Positions 28,129 through 38,481 of a stretch of DNA of 64,000 nucleotides are shown in pieces. The position numbers and the translations under genes are program-made. The stretch is taken from the NCBI RefSeq assembly GCF_000400735.1, contig NZ_KE007367.1:300672-364671 (forward strand), in the 5' to 3' direction. The stretch comes from Acinetobacter tandoii DSM 14970 = CIP 107469. GTDB lineage: Bacteria > Pseudomonadota > Gammaproteobacteria > Pseudomonadales > Moraxellaceae. The notes below the pieces were generated by a model. That model had not been told where the DNA came from. It did no database searches and saw only the letters and a list, made by a program, of their open reading frames with translations. Positions within the stretch are counted from its first letter, which is position 1. Each line of letters starts with the position of its first letter.

Positions 28129-29202
28129 ATGTCTGAATTAAACTTTAGTGATTTGGTAGAACCTGTAAATATTGACCGCAAAACTGCTTTACGTGTCACG
28201 GTATTGGGTGGGGGTAGTTTCGGAACAGCAATGGCCAATACGGCTGTGCGGAATGGTTGCGATACCATGATCTGGATTCGTGATGAAGCGATTGCTGAAG
28301 AAATTAACCGTACTCACGTAAATCAACGTTATTTACCAGATTTTCAATTAGAACAAAATTTGGTTGCTGTTTCAGATTTAGAAAAAGCGGTACGTGATCG
28401 CGATATTATTTTGGTTGCCATTCCAAGTCATTCATTCCGCGATGTGCTTAAGCAGATTCGTCCATTTATTAGCTCACAAGCTGTGGTGTCTTTAACTAAA
28501 GGGATTGAAGCGAAAACATTTTGCTTTATGAGCGATATTATTCAGCAAGAATTACCAGAAATTCCTTTTGGTGTGCTTTCAGGTCCAAACTTGGCAAAAG
28601 AGATAGTTGCAGGACAACCTGCGGGTACCGTTATTGCGAGTGACTCTGAATTAGTACGCTATGCTGTACAGCAAGCCTTACACAGCGCCTTATTTCGTGT
28701 ATTTGCTAGTGATGATGTGCATGGAGTAGAGTTAGGTGGTGCACTTAAGAATATTTATGCAGTCGCAATGGGGATGGCGGCTGCTTATAATGTAGGTGAA
28801 AATACCAAAAGTATGATTTTAACTCGCGCTTTGGCTGAAATGAGTCGCTTTGCAGTGAAGTTAGGTGCGAATCCATTAACTTTCTTGGGGTTGTCTGGGG
28901 TCGGTGATTTATTTGCAACTTGTAATAGCCCACTGAGTCGTAACTATCAGATTGGCTATGCTTTAGGAAAGGGAAAAAGCTTGGAGCAAGCTACCAAGGA
29001 ATTAGGACAAACCGCAGAAGGGATTAATACAGTTGTTCAAGTTCGCGCACGAGCGCAAGAGTTGGATGTCTATATGCCAATTACCTGTGCATTGTATGAT
29101 GTTATTTTTGAAGGTGCTCCGCCCTTATCTATTGCAGTTTCATTAATGAAGAATGGTCACCGTAGTGATGTAGAATTCGTACTGCCTCACCATGAAGTTT
29201 GA
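28129..29202 (+). CDS. gpsA: Glycerol-3-phosphate dehydrogenase [NAD(P)+]
   Basis: Reduces dihydroxyacetone phosphate to sn-glycerol-3-phosphate for phospholipid synthesis. The 357-residue protein has the nucleotide-binding motif VLGGGSFGTAMANTA, the catalytic lysine region GVELGGALKNIYAVAMG and the C-terminal domain GLSGVGDLFATC. It is about 20 residues longer at the N-terminus than the E. coli enzyme, a usual variation. Confidence 0.96.
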   Translation: MSELNFSDLVEPVNIDRKTALRVTVLGGGSFGTAMANTAVRNGCDTMIWIRDEAIAEEINRTHVNQRYLPDFQLEQNLVAVSDLEKAVRDRDIILVAIPSHSFRDVLKQIRPFISSQAVVSLTKGIEAKTFCFMSDIIQQELPEIPFGVLSGPNLAKEIVAGQPAGTVIASDSELVRYAVQQALHSALFRVFASDDVHGVELGGALKNIYAVAMGMAAAYNVGENTKSMILTRALAEMSRFAVKLGANPLTFLGLSGVGDLFATCNSPLSRNYQIGYALGKGKSLEQATKELGQTAEGINTVVQVRARAQELDVYMPITCALYDVIFEGAPPLSIAVSLMKNGHRSDVEFVLPHHEV

Positions 29203-29315
29203 TGAATTGAACGCGTTAGAATTGTCATAAATCTTGTATATACTTGAAAATTAGACGCCTGCAGAATTTTAATTTGATCATGCTGCTGAGTGTTCTGAAA
29301 TAATAAGGAAATTTT

Positions 29316-29771
29316 ATGTTACTTACATTGGTTCGTCATGGCGAAGCCGCGCCAGCAATTGACGGTAATGATATGAAAAGACCACTTACTGCACGTGGTC
29401 ATTTACAGGCACAAGAAACAGCAGATTATTTAAAAGATGTTGTGCAACCTGATATTTTTATTGTGAGTCCATTATTAAGGGCACAAGAAACTTTGGCGCA
29501 TATCCAAACGCATTTTAAAGGTGTGCCAGTATTACTTTGTAATGCAATTAAACCAGATGATGATGCGCGTGTAGCAGTAGAATGGTTGTCGCATTTGCCT
29601 TATGAGTCAATTGTTGTGGTTTGCCATATGAATGTTGTGGCACATATAGAAGAATTGTTGACGGCCGAGCCTTTTCATCCTTTTTCGTTGGCAGAAGCCC
29701 GCTGTTATGATCAAAGTGTGATTGCAGCAGGTTTATCAACGGTTCAAAATCGCTTTATTCCTCAAGCTTAA
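29316..29771 (+). CDS. sixA: SixA-like histidine phosphatase
   Basis: A 151-residue member of the histidine phosphatase (RHG) superfamily, like SixA, which dephosphorylates phospho-histidine on HPt domains or on PtsN-system proteins. The catalytic LVRHGEA is at the N-terminus and the second catalytic His is in VVVCHMNVVAH. AAGGAAATTTT provides the ribosome site. It lies 28 bases ahead of gspL. Confidence 0.85.
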   Translation: MLLTLVRHGEAAPAIDGNDMKRPLTARGHLQAQETADYLKDVVQPDIFIVSPLLRAQETLAHIQTHFKGVPVLLCNAIKPDDDARVAVEWLSHLPYESIVVVCHMNVVAHIEELLTAEPFHPFSLAEARCYDQSVIAAGLSTVQNRFIPQA

Positions 29772-29798
29772 ATTATTCTAAACGGCAGATAAAAATAA

Positions 29799-30941
29799 AT
29801 GTTGTATATATGGATGCCAGAAGCCAATGAGGCATGGCAATGGTCGCAAGGGGAATTCTGGCAAAGCGCTTTGAGTTTGGAACAGTTGATTCAAGATTTG
29901 CAGCCTTTTGCTGCTCAAGAAGCGACTGTTTTTTTTCCAAGCCGCCATGTGCAAATGTTACAACAGCAGTTGAGTAAGGCAAATTATAAACAACTGGGGC
30001 AAGAAGGTATTAAGTATCTGTTAGAGGAATATATTGTATTCCCTGTCGATAGTATGAAAATCTTGTATCATTTTCAAAATCCAGATCAACTCACATTGTT
30101 GGGCGTTTCTCAGCATTTGGTAGAAACATGGCAGCATTCGCTTTCCTTATTACCTACAAAAATTACTGCACTTCTTCCTGACTTTTATGCAGCACCACCA
30201 CCCCAACAGGCAGATGAAACAGTTTTGTTGGATTTGCATGGACGTTTATTGGCAAGAGAAAGTGAATGGATGGGGTGTTCTATTGATGACTTGCCACTTT
30301 ATTTAGATTATCAAGAGGTGTCGCGACTTTATACCGTCTCTAATTTAAATACAGCACAACTAAATAGTTTGCAGGCTCGTGTAACGCAAGATCAGATTCA
30401 TGGATTTCAATATCACTTCACGGAACTGAAAAAGCCGAAACAACATCCTTTTAATGTTTTACCAAAGTTGAAATCGGAAGCAAAAATTTCTGGTTATTGG
30501 AAAGCTTGTGCAGCTGTTTTATTTGCAATTTTAATTGTTCAATTTGGTTACGATGCAAGTCGCTGGTATAAAAATAAAAAGGTGGCTGATGAAACAGCAC
30601 TGCAAGCAGTATCGCAATTTAAATATTGGTTTGGACAAAATTATCCAGTAACTGAGCAGACGCTGAAAAGTCAATTTGAGTTTCAGATGCGGACCAATCA
30701 AATGGGGCAAAACGCAGGACTACAATTATTGAGTCGTGTTGGTCCAGTATTGATGCAGAATAAAATTATTGCGGATCGTGTCTCGTATGATGCATCAGTT
30801 CTTAATTTAGATTTAAAAGCCAATTCATCGGTAGTATTGCAAAATTTGACACAGCAATTGAATCAACAAGGCTTTAAAGTGGAGCTTGGTAATATTCAGC
30901 CAAATGGTTCTGGGGTAATTGGTTCGGTGAAAATACAATAA
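29799..30941 (+). CDS. gspL: Type II secretion system protein L
   Basis: A 380-residue inner-membrane platform protein of the type II secretion system that ties the ATPase GspE to GspM. It has an N-terminal cytoplasmic actin-like domain (to about residue 225), one transmembrane helix near residues 237-257 (AAVLFAILIVQFGYDA) and a periplasmic ferredoxin-like domain. It overlaps gspM by one base (TAATG junction). Sequence conservation is low; the call rests on architecture and on the gspM partner. Confidence 0.85.
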   Translation: MLYIWMPEANEAWQWSQGEFWQSALSLEQLIQDLQPFAAQEATVFFPSRHVQMLQQQLSKANYKQLGQEGIKYLLEEYIVFPVDSMKILYHFQNPDQLTLLGVSQHLVETWQHSLSLLPTKITALLPDFYAAPPPQQADETVLLDLHGRLLARESEWMGCSIDDLPLYLDYQEVSRLYTVSNLNTAQLNSLQARVTQDQIHGFQYHFTELKKPKQHPFNVLPKLKSEAKISGYWKACAAVLFAILIVQFGYDASRWYKNKKVADETALQAVSQFKYWFGQNYPVTEQTLKSQFEFQMRTNQMGQNAGLQLLSRVGPVLMQNKIIADRVSYDASVLNLDLKANSSVVLQNLTQQLNQQGFKVELGNIQPNGSGVIGSVKIQ

Positions 30942-31420
30942 TGAGTACAATAGAAAAATTTCAAAATAGATTAGATGGTTGGGTTGAGCAATTCACACAA
31001 TATCTAGAGCGTTTGTCTGTTCGCGAGCGCGTCATGGTCATTTTTACTATGGTCTTTGTACTGGTTGCAGCGGTGGGATCTGCTTTATGGTATATGCATA
31101 AAGCAGCAGAATATCAACAGCAAAGGGTGAGCGAGTTGAAAGATTTAGTGGTGTGGATGCAAAGTAATGCGGTCACCATGAAGCCGGCAGGGGATGTGCA
31201 ACTCAGCGCAGCTGAAAAAGTACAGCGTGCTGCGCAACAACAAGGATTGGGGGTTGCTTCACAACAAGTAGGGGAGCAAATTCAAGTTGTTGTGAGTCAT
31301 GCAAATTATTCTATTCTGGCGAATTTTCTCACTCAATTAGCCCAGATGGGTTTAAGCATTGAAAAAATGGAACTTCAGTCTAATGCTGGACAGATTAAAT
31401 TAACAGCGACACTACAATAA
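30941..31420 (+). CDS. gspM: Type II secretion system protein M
   Basis: A 159-residue single-pass protein that binds GspL. It has a cytoplasmic N-terminus with LERLSVRERVMV, a transmembrane helix at about residues 30-50 (FTMVFVLVAAVGSALWYM) and a periplasmic domain ending in KMELQSNAGQIKLTATL. It is co-translated with gspL. The remaining gsp genes are not in this window, in line with their scattered arrangement in Acinetobacter. Confidence 0.86.
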   Translation: MSTIEKFQNRLDGWVEQFTQYLERLSVRERVMVIFTMVFVLVAAVGSALWYMHKAAEYQQQRVSELKDLVVWMQSNAVTMKPAGDVQLSAAEKVQRAAQQQGLGVASQQVGEQIQVVVSHANYSILANFLTQLAQMGLSIEKMELQSNAGQIKLTATLQ

Positions 31421-31510
31421 TAGGTCAAAATAAACAGTTGCCAAGCATGGCGTTTTTGGTGGGCTACGCCTATAATATACCGACCTAAAAAGCAGTAGAC
31501 TTTTCTAGAT

Positions 31511-32521
31511 ATGTTGTATTCTCTAGCCCGCCCTTTGTTGTTTTCTTTAGCACCAGAGCGTGCACATGAGCTAACATTGTCCTTGCTGAAATCAGCCCAT
31601 GCGATGGGAATGATGCGCCAACATGTTGCAGCAAAGCCTGTGACTTGTATGGGTATTGAATTTCCAAACCCTGTTGGTTTAGCGGCAGGTTTAGATAAAA
31701 ATGGTGCTTATATTGATGCCTTGGCTGCTCTCGGCTTTGGTTTTATTGAAATTGGAACGATCACTCCGCGTCCACAAGCAGGTAACCCCAAACCTCGTCT
31801 TTTCCGTTTGCCGCAAGCACAAGCCATTATTAACCGTATGGGTTTTAATAATGATGGTGTAGATCAACTAATTGAAAACGTAAAAGCATCTAAATTTAAA
31901 GGTGTGTTAGGAATTAACATTGGTAAAAATGCTGATACACCTGTCGAAAATGCAGTTGACGACTATCTCATTTGCTTAGAAAAAGTCTATAACTACGCGT
32001 CTTATATCACCGTAAATATTTCCTCTCCGAACACTAAAAACCTACGTAGTTTACAAAGTGGTGATGCGCTGACTGACTTGTTGGTGACTTTGAAGAAACG
32101 TCAACTTGAGTTGGCCGATGAGCATCAGCATTATGTGCCTTTAGTATTGAAAGTTGCGCCAGATTTAACACCTGAAGATATTAGCTTCATTTCGCAACAA
32201 TTAATTACGAATAAAATTGATGGGCTAATTGTCACGAATACGACTTTATCTCGTGAAGGCGTAGAAAATTTACCACAAGGTGATGAGGCTGGTGGATTGT
32301 CTGGTGCGCCTGTATTTGAGAAGAGTACGGCATGTCTATCTGCGTTTGCTCAAGCGTTAAATGGTCAAGTGCCATTGATTGGTGTGGGTGGAATTTTGGC
32401 AGGCGAACAAGCACTAGTAAAACAAAATGCAGGCGCAACACTTGTACAGGTGTATAGTGGCCTTATATATACTGGACCTAAACTGGTTAAAGATTGTGTT
32501 GATGCTATGCTTGCAAAATGA
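31511..32521 (+). CDS. pyrD: Dihydroorotate dehydrogenase (quinone), class 2
   Basis: Oxidises dihydroorotate to orotate in pyrimidine synthesis, bound to the inner membrane and reducing ubiquinone. The 336-residue protein has the N-terminal membrane-association helices of class 2 ([21 protein letters not shown]), FMN barrel segments [19 protein letters not shown] and [15 protein letters not shown], and the catalytic serine loop [11 protein letters not shown]. It overlaps cvpA by ATGA. Confidence 0.96.
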   Translation: MLYSLARPLLFSLAPERAHELTLSLLKSAHAMGMMRQHVAAKPVTCMGIEFPNPVGLAAGLDKNGAYIDALAALGFGFIEIGTITPRPQAGNPKPRLFRLPQAQAIINRMGFNNDGVDQLIENVKASKFKGVLGINIGKNADTPVENAVDDYLICLEKVYNYASYITVNISSPNTKNLRSLQSGDALTDLLVTLKKRQLELADEHQHYVPLVLKVAPDLTPEDISFISQQLITNKIDGLIVTNTTLSREGVENLPQGDEAGGLSGAPVFEKSTACLSAFAQALNGQVPLIGVGGILAGEQALVKQNAGATLVQVYSGLIYTGPKLVKDCVDAMLAK

Positions 32522-33102
32522 ATACCATTGATATCTTCATACTGATCATTTTGCTCATTGGAGGGCTAAACGGTTTGCGACAAGGATTTGTTAAAGCCTT
32601 TGCGAACTTGGTGGGTTGGATTTTTGCACTGATTGTCGGTGCAAAATATGCCGCTATCATCGCTCCTTCAATGGGTGCTCTCAGTCAAGATCCAGTGGTT
32701 CAGAAAATTGCAGCGTTTGCCTTTATTGTGTTGCTCATTGTTGTTCTAACTTGGCTCGCAACAGCACTGTTGAATAGTGTTTTAAGTACCCTGAAGTTAG
32801 GTCCGTTTAATCGTCTTGCGGGTGGTGCATTTGGCACACTCAAAGGACTGATGGTGGTTTTAATTACAATGCAAGGTTTAAGTCCATGGGTGGAAAGCTC
32901 TCCACATTGGAAGCAATCCAAAATGGTTCAATCTTTATTGCCTTATGCGCCTTGGGCTGCCCAGTTGTCTAAAGATGCAGCGCACGAAGCGCTTGAACAT
33001 ATTCAGTCGGAAGATGCTCAGAAATCTTCTCACTCTTTGTCTGAACCAGCGCCAAAAGATCATTCGCGTTCAGGCAATTCAACAAATAATCCTTTTTATT
33101 AA
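32518..33102 (+). CDS. cvpA: CvpA family membrane protein
   Basis: A 194-residue inner-membrane protein with four hydrophobic helices and the CvpA opening [23 protein letters not shown]. It has a hydrophilic Ser/Pro/Lys-rich tail from about residue 160. In E. coli CvpA is linked to colicin V production and envelope stress and sits upstream of purF, as here. Its start overlaps the pyrD stop. Confidence 0.92.
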   Translation: MNTIDIFILIILLIGGLNGLRQGFVKAFANLVGWIFALIVGAKYAAIIAPSMGALSQDPVVQKIAAFAFIVLLIVVLTWLATALLNSVLSTLKLGPFNRLAGGAFGTLKGLMVVLITMQGLSPWVESSPHWKQSKMVQSLLPYAPWAAQLSKDAAHEALEHIQSEDAQKSSHSLSEPAPKDHSRSGNSTNNPFY

Positions 33103-33126
33103 TCCTAGCTTGTCTGCGAGGTTGCT

Positions 33127-34668
33127 ATGTGTGGAGTTGTTGGTATAGCTGGTAAATCACCCGTTAACCAAATGTTGTTTGATGCATTAACGATGTTACA
33201 ACATCGTGGACAAGATGCTGCTGGGATCGTAACTTGCCATGAAGGACGTTTATTTCTTCGTAAAGACAACGGCATGGTACGTGATGTTTTCCATACTCGC
33301 CATATGCGAGCTTTGCTTGGTAATTATGGTATCGGTCATGTGCGTTATCCAACTGCGGGTTCTTCAAGCAGTGCAGAAGCGCAGCCATTCTATGTAAACT
33401 CTCCTTATGGTATTACTTTGGCGCACAATGGTAATTTGACCAATGCCGAAGAAATTCATGACGATTTGTTTAAAACAGATTTGCGTCATATGAATACTGA
33501 TTCGGATTCGGAAGTTTTACTGAATGTTTTTGCGCATGAATTGCAAAAGCGCAGTAAGTTAGAGCCGACGCCAGAAGATATTTTCCATGTGGTTTCACGT
33601 GTTCATGAGCGTTGTAAAGGTGCTTATGGTGTTGTTGCCATGATTACGGGTCAGGGTTTGGTTGGTTTCCGTGATCCAAATGGTATTCGACCACTCATTT
33701 ACGGTTCACGTTTAACAGAAACGGGCGAGAAAGAATATATTATTGCTTCTGAATCTGTAGCAATTACTGCGCTTGGTTTTAAAGTTGAGCGTGATATTGT
33801 GCCGGGTGAGGCAATTTTCATTAATGCTGATGGCGAAATTTTTACACAGCAATGTGCGGAAACCCCACAATATCGCCCATGTATTTTTGAATATGTGTAC
33901 TTTGCACGTCCAGATGCAACTATTGATGGTATTTCAGTGTATAAAGCTCGCTTAAAAATGGGTGAGAAGTTAGCACACAAAATTCTTAGCGAATGGGGTG
34001 AGGAGCACGACATTGATGTGGTGATTCCAATTCCTGATACATCACGTACTTCAGCATTAGAGTTGGCGAATACTCTTGGTGTAAAATTCCGTGAAGGTTT
34101 TATGAAGAACCGATATATCGGTCGTACCTTCATTATGCCAGGTCAACAACAGCGTAAAAAATCAGTTCGTCAAAAATTGAACCCTGTAGAACTTGAGTTT
34201 AAAGATAAAAATGTATTGCTGGTGGATGACTCGATTGTACGTGGTACAACGTGTAATGAAATCATCCAAATGGCGCGTGATGCTGGTGCAAAAAAAGTAT
34301 TCTTTGCTTCTGCGGCACCAATGGTGAAATATCCAAACGTGTACGGCATTGATATGCCGGCGAAACAAGAGCTGATTGCATCAGAGCGTAGTGTCGAAGA
34401 AATTCGTGAGATTATTGAAGCTGATCGTTTAATTTTCCAAGATTTGGAAGATTTAAAAGCTGCGGTTCGCACCAGTAAGGTTCCTGATTTACAAGACTTT
34501 GATTGCTCTGTATTTGATGGTGTTTATGTGGCTGGTGGTATTGATGCAGCATATTTAGATGAATTGGAGCAAAAGCGTAGCGATACAGCTAAGAAATCGA
34601 AAGATGGCTATATTGATGTGAATATTGATGCTGCATCTGTTGATTTAACAGGTGTGACCGAGCAATAA
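33127..34668 (+). CDS. purF: Amidophosphoribosyltransferase
   Basis: First committed step of purine synthesis: transfers glutamine ammonia to PRPP to make phosphoribosylamine. The 513-residue protein has the N-terminal nucleophile Cys2 (MCGVVGIAG), the glutaminase domain with [10 protein letters not shown] and AHNGNL, and the PRPP-binding loop [13 protein letters not shown] in the synthetase domain. It follows cvpA by 24 bases and is closed by a terminator. Confidence 0.98.
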   Translation: MCGVVGIAGKSPVNQMLFDALTMLQHRGQDAAGIVTCHEGRLFLRKDNGMVRDVFHTRHMRALLGNYGIGHVRYPTAGSSSSAEAQPFYVNSPYGITLAHNGNLTNAEEIHDDLFKTDLRHMNTDSDSEVLLNVFAHELQKRSKLEPTPEDIFHVVSRVHERCKGAYGVVAMITGQGLVGFRDPNGIRPLIYGSRLTETGEKEYIIASESVAITALGFKVERDIVPGEAIFINADGEIFTQQCAETPQYRPCIFEYVYFARPDATIDGISVYKARLKMGEKLAHKILSEWGEEHDIDVVIPIPDTSRTSALELANTLGVKFREGFMKNRYIGRTFIMPGQQQRKKSVRQKLNPVELEFKDKNVLLVDDSIVRGTTCNEIIQMARDAGAKKVFFASAAPMVKYPNVYGIDMPAKQELIASERSVEEIREIIEADRLIFQDLEDLKAAVRTSKVPDLQDFDCSVFDGVYVAGGIDAAYLDELEQKRSDTAKKSKDGYIDVNIDAASVDLTGVTEQ

Positions 34669-34687
34669 TTTTCAATGATTTTGCATG

Positions 34688-34716
34688 AAAAAGGTGGGTA
34701 TTTCCCGCCTTTTTCA
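34688..34716 (+). terminator. Rho-independent terminator of purF
   Basis: AAAAAGGTGGG / CCCGCCTTTTT with a TATTT loop and a T-run. Confidence 0.88.
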
Positions 34717-34759
34717 TTTATGATGTGGCTGAATTACAATGTAATAAAGGAATTTTACA

Positions 34760-36649
34760 TTGAAAGAAATAGGTGGCTTTTTGATCAAAAATAAAAATAT
34801 GATGTGGACTGCCAGTATTTGTGCTTTGGCTGTTCTTTTGACTATGTTTATTCTCAATACTGTTTTGGGGCTTTTGGTTTATTATTTTGATCAATCACAA
34901 TCTATTTTTTGGCATCAGCTTAGTCCCTACGTCATTATTTTACTGTTACTGATTATTGGCTCGTCTATTCTGTATGAATTTTATGTGTTTCGTTCAGGTG
35001 GACACTCGCTGGCAAAACAATTACGTGCAAGAAGACTGAGTCTGATAGAAAGCACTCCAGAAGAATTTATTGCACTAAAGATTACAGAGCAACTTTCTGA
35101 GCGTTTCCTTATTGATACACCAGCTGTATATGTGTTGCCTGATGAAGTTGGGGTGAATGCACTTACAGCAGGCTTTTTGCCTCGTGATATCGCGATTATT
35201 CTGACTTGGGGGGCTTTACAAAACTTAGATGAATCTGAGTTATTTGGTTTGTTAAGCCATGAGTTTAATCAAATTTTATCTGGGGAAACTGCGGACAACA
35301 CCCGTCTAAAAATTTTATACAGTGGCTTAACCACTTTTAGTCAGTGGGGGAGTAAGGTTGCGAAATTAGGCTTTAGTCGTCGTGGATATAATCAACCCCA
35401 GAAGTTCGAAACTATTTTAGTGGCATTGGGTGGTGTCATTTGGTTGGCAGGAAGTTTGGGTGTCTTAATCACACGATTTATTAAGTATTTAACTTTAGGT
35501 AGTCGTACCTTTAGAAATGATTTGAAAACCAAGCGACTGATTCAAAATAGCGCCAATATCCAGACGCTTTTACGTATTTATGTTCATCATGCAGGCTCGC
35601 AAATTCATAGTGAATATTCTGAATCAATTTCACATATGTGTTTTGCTAATTCACTAAGTCCGCAAAGTTGGATGAATATTCATCCAAGTATTGAGCAGCG
35701 GATTTATGAAATGAATCCTGGGTTGGTGCAGGATTTACAGCTAGAAAATCTAAAAAGATTAAAAAATCAGCCCTTATTTGGTTTGTTTCGCCCGTTAGAA
35801 GAAACTAATGCTGAATACCATACGCCTTGGAGTTCACCTCAGCCTTTGCCTCTCTTGCGTTTATCTCCCATTAGTTTCGCTATTAAAGATGCAATCAAGC
35901 CGTTGAATCCCGAAGTGCGGAGCTCTATGCAGCGTCCAGAGTTGATTGAGCGAGCGTTACAAACAGCGACAGGCTCACGTGAGGTGATGGTTGCGATTCT
36001 CATGATTCGTCAATATCGCGAGTTTATTCCAGCCGAAGCAGAAGTCAGCCGTGCAATTATTGAAGCATTGCTTCATTTGGATGGACGTGTGCATTTATCT
36101 ATTTTTCATGAAGCATGTGCTAATATTGGTGGAATGCCAGCGACTATTGCTCGTCAATTTGTCACTAAGTTGGCACTCATTATTCAAGAAGATGGCGAGA
36201 TTGGACTATTAGATGCATTATTACTTGAGCGGGTAAAATATGAACTAAACTTATTGCCTGCGCATACTCCAACAGCTTTAGATGAAGTGAAGCCGCAAAT
36301 TGTTCGTTTGATTGATGCCTTGCTGCACGTGCAGCAGATTAATAGTGATAACCAGCTTACTGTTCGTGAGCGTATATTAAAAAAAATCCTGACGGTAGAT
36401 GAGCTTGATATCTACGAAGAAATATCTGATGAGCCGATTGATCTTGCAGAAATCGTGCATGATATTTCGGGATTGCTTTTGCGTGATCGCCTAATTATTT
36501 TGGGAATAGCAGAATTATGTCTTTGGAATGATCGTATTATTACCCAAGATGAATTGGATGTTTTAGAATTATTATATTGGCGTTTTGGCTTTGAAACTGC
36601 AGAAATCGTTGAGCAAATGCAAAAGAAAAATAGTTTAATGATTATGTGA
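34760..36649 (+). CDS. Large membrane protein with degenerate M48 peptidase-like motif
   Basis: A 629-residue protein starting at a TTG with AAAGG nine bases upstream. Two hydrophobic helices (about residues 14-37 and 53-75) are followed by an HtpX-like region: DTPAVYVLPDEVGVNALTAG, then GLLSHEFNQILSGETAD. The zinc motif that would be HExxH reads HEFNQ (His167, Glu168, Gln171), so one metal ligand is lost. The C-terminal half is helical, and the last 60 residues (AELCLWNDRIITQDELDVLELLYWRF) recall TerB/DjlA-like acidic domains. It is probably a pseudo-peptidase or scaffold; function unknown. Confidence 0.7.
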   Translation: MKEIGGFLIKNKNMMWTASICALAVLLTMFILNTVLGLLVYYFDQSQSIFWHQLSPYVIILLLLIIGSSILYEFYVFRSGGHSLAKQLRARRLSLIESTPEEFIALKITEQLSERFLIDTPAVYVLPDEVGVNALTAGFLPRDIAIILTWGALQNLDESELFGLLSHEFNQILSGETADNTRLKILYSGLTTFSQWGSKVAKLGFSRRGYNQPQKFETILVALGGVIWLAGSLGVLITRFIKYLTLGSRTFRNDLKTKRLIQNSANIQTLLRIYVHHAGSQIHSEYSESISHMCFANSLSPQSWMNIHPSIEQRIYEMNPGLVQDLQLENLKRLKNQPLFGLFRPLEETNAEYHTPWSSPQPLPLLRLSPISFAIKDAIKPLNPEVRSSMQRPELIERALQTATGSREVMVAILMIRQYREFIPAEAEVSRAIIEALLHLDGRVHLSIFHEACANIGGMPATIARQFVTKLALIIQEDGEIGLLDALLLERVKYELNLLPAHTPTALDEVKPQIVRLIDALLHVQQINSDNQLTVRERILKKILTVDELDIYEEISDEPIDLAEIVHDISGLLLRDRLIILGIAELCLWNDRIITQDELDVLELLYWRFGFETAEIVEQMQKKNSLMIM

Positions 36650-36746
36650 TTGGGATATAAGTGCAGATCTGATAGATATTGGTGAGCGCTTTAATAAAGC
36701 ACAGCAAAATGATGCGAATGTCGTTAGAATAGCGCTAAAGATTGAA

Positions 36747-37439
36747 ATGTTGAACACAGGCATGATGGGGCATCAGCGAGATATATTGGCAACGATGGGA
36801 ATCGATATCTGGATTCCTAATCATAGCGTTCGCGTGCAGCAAACTCAGCCATCTTCTTTGTGGCGTGATCAGGCTTTACCAGAAGTAATGGTAGAACTGC
36901 CTCAAAACCAGATTGAGGTCCCAGCTTTTAGTCCACCAGATATTCGTGAAATTGATTCGACATTAACTCAGTTTGTTGAAACTGAAAAAGAAAGTCGCCA
37001 TCAAAATACTCAGGTTGTCTCAATTGAACCGTTAGAAGCTGTTCCTCAAGCTGCGATTCAGATTGAGGCATTTGAGTTGCAGGCGATCAGTTCAGCATCA
37101 TGCTTGATTGTGGTAGATGCTTCTACTTTAAGCGAGTCGCAAGTAGAATTATGGTTAAATATACAACGTGCCATACCCACCGAATATCATGAGTTGAAAT
37201 GGCCATTTCCGTTAGCTGAAATGCAAGATGGCCGTGGAGCATCCAGTTATGTTCAGGGATTTATTGATGGTATGGGGGTAGACAAAGATCTGATTGCATT
37301 GGGAGAGATACCTCATTTACAACAAGTAGATCTGCATCAATTGGCGAGTTTGCAAGAAATGCTTGATCAGCCAATTTTGAAAAAACGTTTGTGGCAGTTT
37401 ACGCAAAAATCACTCAATACACGGATGACTGATGAATAA
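36747..37439 (+). CDS. Probable DNA polymerase III psi subunit (HolD-like)
   Basis: A 230-residue protein without strong database-type motifs. The N-terminus (QRDILATMGIDIWIPNHSV) resembles the clamp-loader psi peptide pattern, a short helix plus GIxxW. The middle is an acidic, Gln/Pro-rich linker (about 40-115), and the C-terminal domain (SCLIVVDAS, HELKWPFPLAE, SSYVQGFIDGMG) has the layout of the pseudomonad psi protein. Psi binds chi and the gamma/tau complex. The start is uncertain: Met6 or Met7 are alternatives and no good ribosome site is seen. It overlaps the next gene by 8 bases. The assignment is inference. Confidence 0.5.
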   Translation: MLNTGMMGHQRDILATMGIDIWIPNHSVRVQQTQPSSLWRDQALPEVMVELPQNQIEVPAFSPPDIREIDSTLTQFVETEKESRHQNTQVVSIEPLEAVPQAAIQIEAFELQAISSASCLIVVDASTLSESQVELWLNIQRAIPTEYHELKWPFPLAEMQDGRGASSYVQGFIDGMGVDKDLIALGEIPHLQQVDLHQLASLQEMLDQPILKKRLWQFTQKSLNTRMTDE

Positions 37440-38397
37440 AAAAGTTGTTGTTTTTAGCCAAATTGACCCTGAAATCTTAACTCGCTTAAAAGCACAATAC
37501 CATGTTGTGGTTATAGACCCTAAACAGGGTGATGTGAATCAACAAATTCAACAGCATGTTCAAGATGCGGACGGTATGATTGGTGCGGGTCGATTGCTCA
37601 ATCAAAGTAATTTGGCGACAGCGCAACAGCTCAAGATTATTTCAAGTGTTAGTGTTGGTTATGATAACTACGATGTAGATTATCTGAATCAAAAAAATAT
37701 TTGGTTAAGTCATACACCACATGTATTAACAGAAACTACCGCCGATTTGGCATTTACCTTGCTCATGAGTGCAGCACGTAAAGTACCATATTTAGACCAT
37801 TGGACTAAAAGTGGTGAATGGAAGCGTACAGTATCACAAGCGCAGTTTGGTCAAGACATTCATGGGAAAACTTTAGGAATTATTGGTTTAGGTAATATTG
37901 GAGCAGCAATCGCTCGTCGTGGTTTATATGGCTTTAATATGAATATTTTGTACCATAATCGTCGCGAAAAATTAGAAATGGCACAGCCACTCAATGCACA
38001 ATACCGTTCTTTAGAGCAACTGTTGCAAGAGTCGGATTTTGTGGTGGTTGCAGTTGATCTGAATGCTGAATCAAAAGCCTTACTTTCTACCGAGCAGTTT
38101 GATTTAATGCAATCGCATGCGGTGTTTGTGAATATCGCGCGTGGTTCAGTGATTGATGAGCAAGCATTAATTCAAGCATTGAAAGATCATAAATTTTTTG
38201 CTGCGGGTTTGGATGTTTACGAGAAAGAACCACTTCAAACGTCTGAACTGTTTCAGTTAGACAATGTGGTGACATTGCCACATGTAGGTTCTGCAACAGC
38301 AGAGACGCGGAAGAAAATGGCTGAGCTTGCTTATCGTAATTTAGTCGATGCTTTAGATGGACGTCAACCACGCTATTTGGTGAATCCTGACTTTTAA
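37432..38397 (+). CDS. D-2-hydroxyacid dehydrogenase (glyoxylate/hydroxypyruvate reductase type)
   Basis: A 321-residue NAD(P)H-dependent reductase. The nucleotide-binding motif GIIGLGNIGAAIARR, the catalytic Arg in NIARGSVIDE, Glu in DVYEKEPL and His in LPHVGSAT are all present. The substrate is probably glyoxylate, hydroxypyruvate or 2-ketogluconate (GhrB-like), but members of this family are hard to separate by sequence. It overlaps the upstream psi candidate by 8 bases, implying co-expression. Confidence 0.9.
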   Translation: MNKKVVVFSQIDPEILTRLKAQYHVVVIDPKQGDVNQQIQQHVQDADGMIGAGRLLNQSNLATAQQLKIISSVSVGYDNYDVDYLNQKNIWLSHTPHVLTETTADLAFTLLMSAARKVPYLDHWTKSGEWKRTVSQAQFGQDIHGKTLGIIGLGNIGAAIARRGLYGFNMNILYHNRREKLEMAQPLNAQYRSLEQLLQESDFVVVAVDLNAESKALLSTEQFDLMQSHAVFVNIARGSVIDEQALIQALKDHKFFAAGLDVYEKEPLQTSELFQLDNVVTLPHVGSATAETRKKMAELAYRNLVDALDGRQPRYLVNPDF

Positions 38398-38481
38398 AAT
38401 ATTGATAACACATCATTGCAAATCATAAGTTGTTTCAATGTTATAGTCTGTTCAGAACGAATAATATTTTGAGATGTAACA

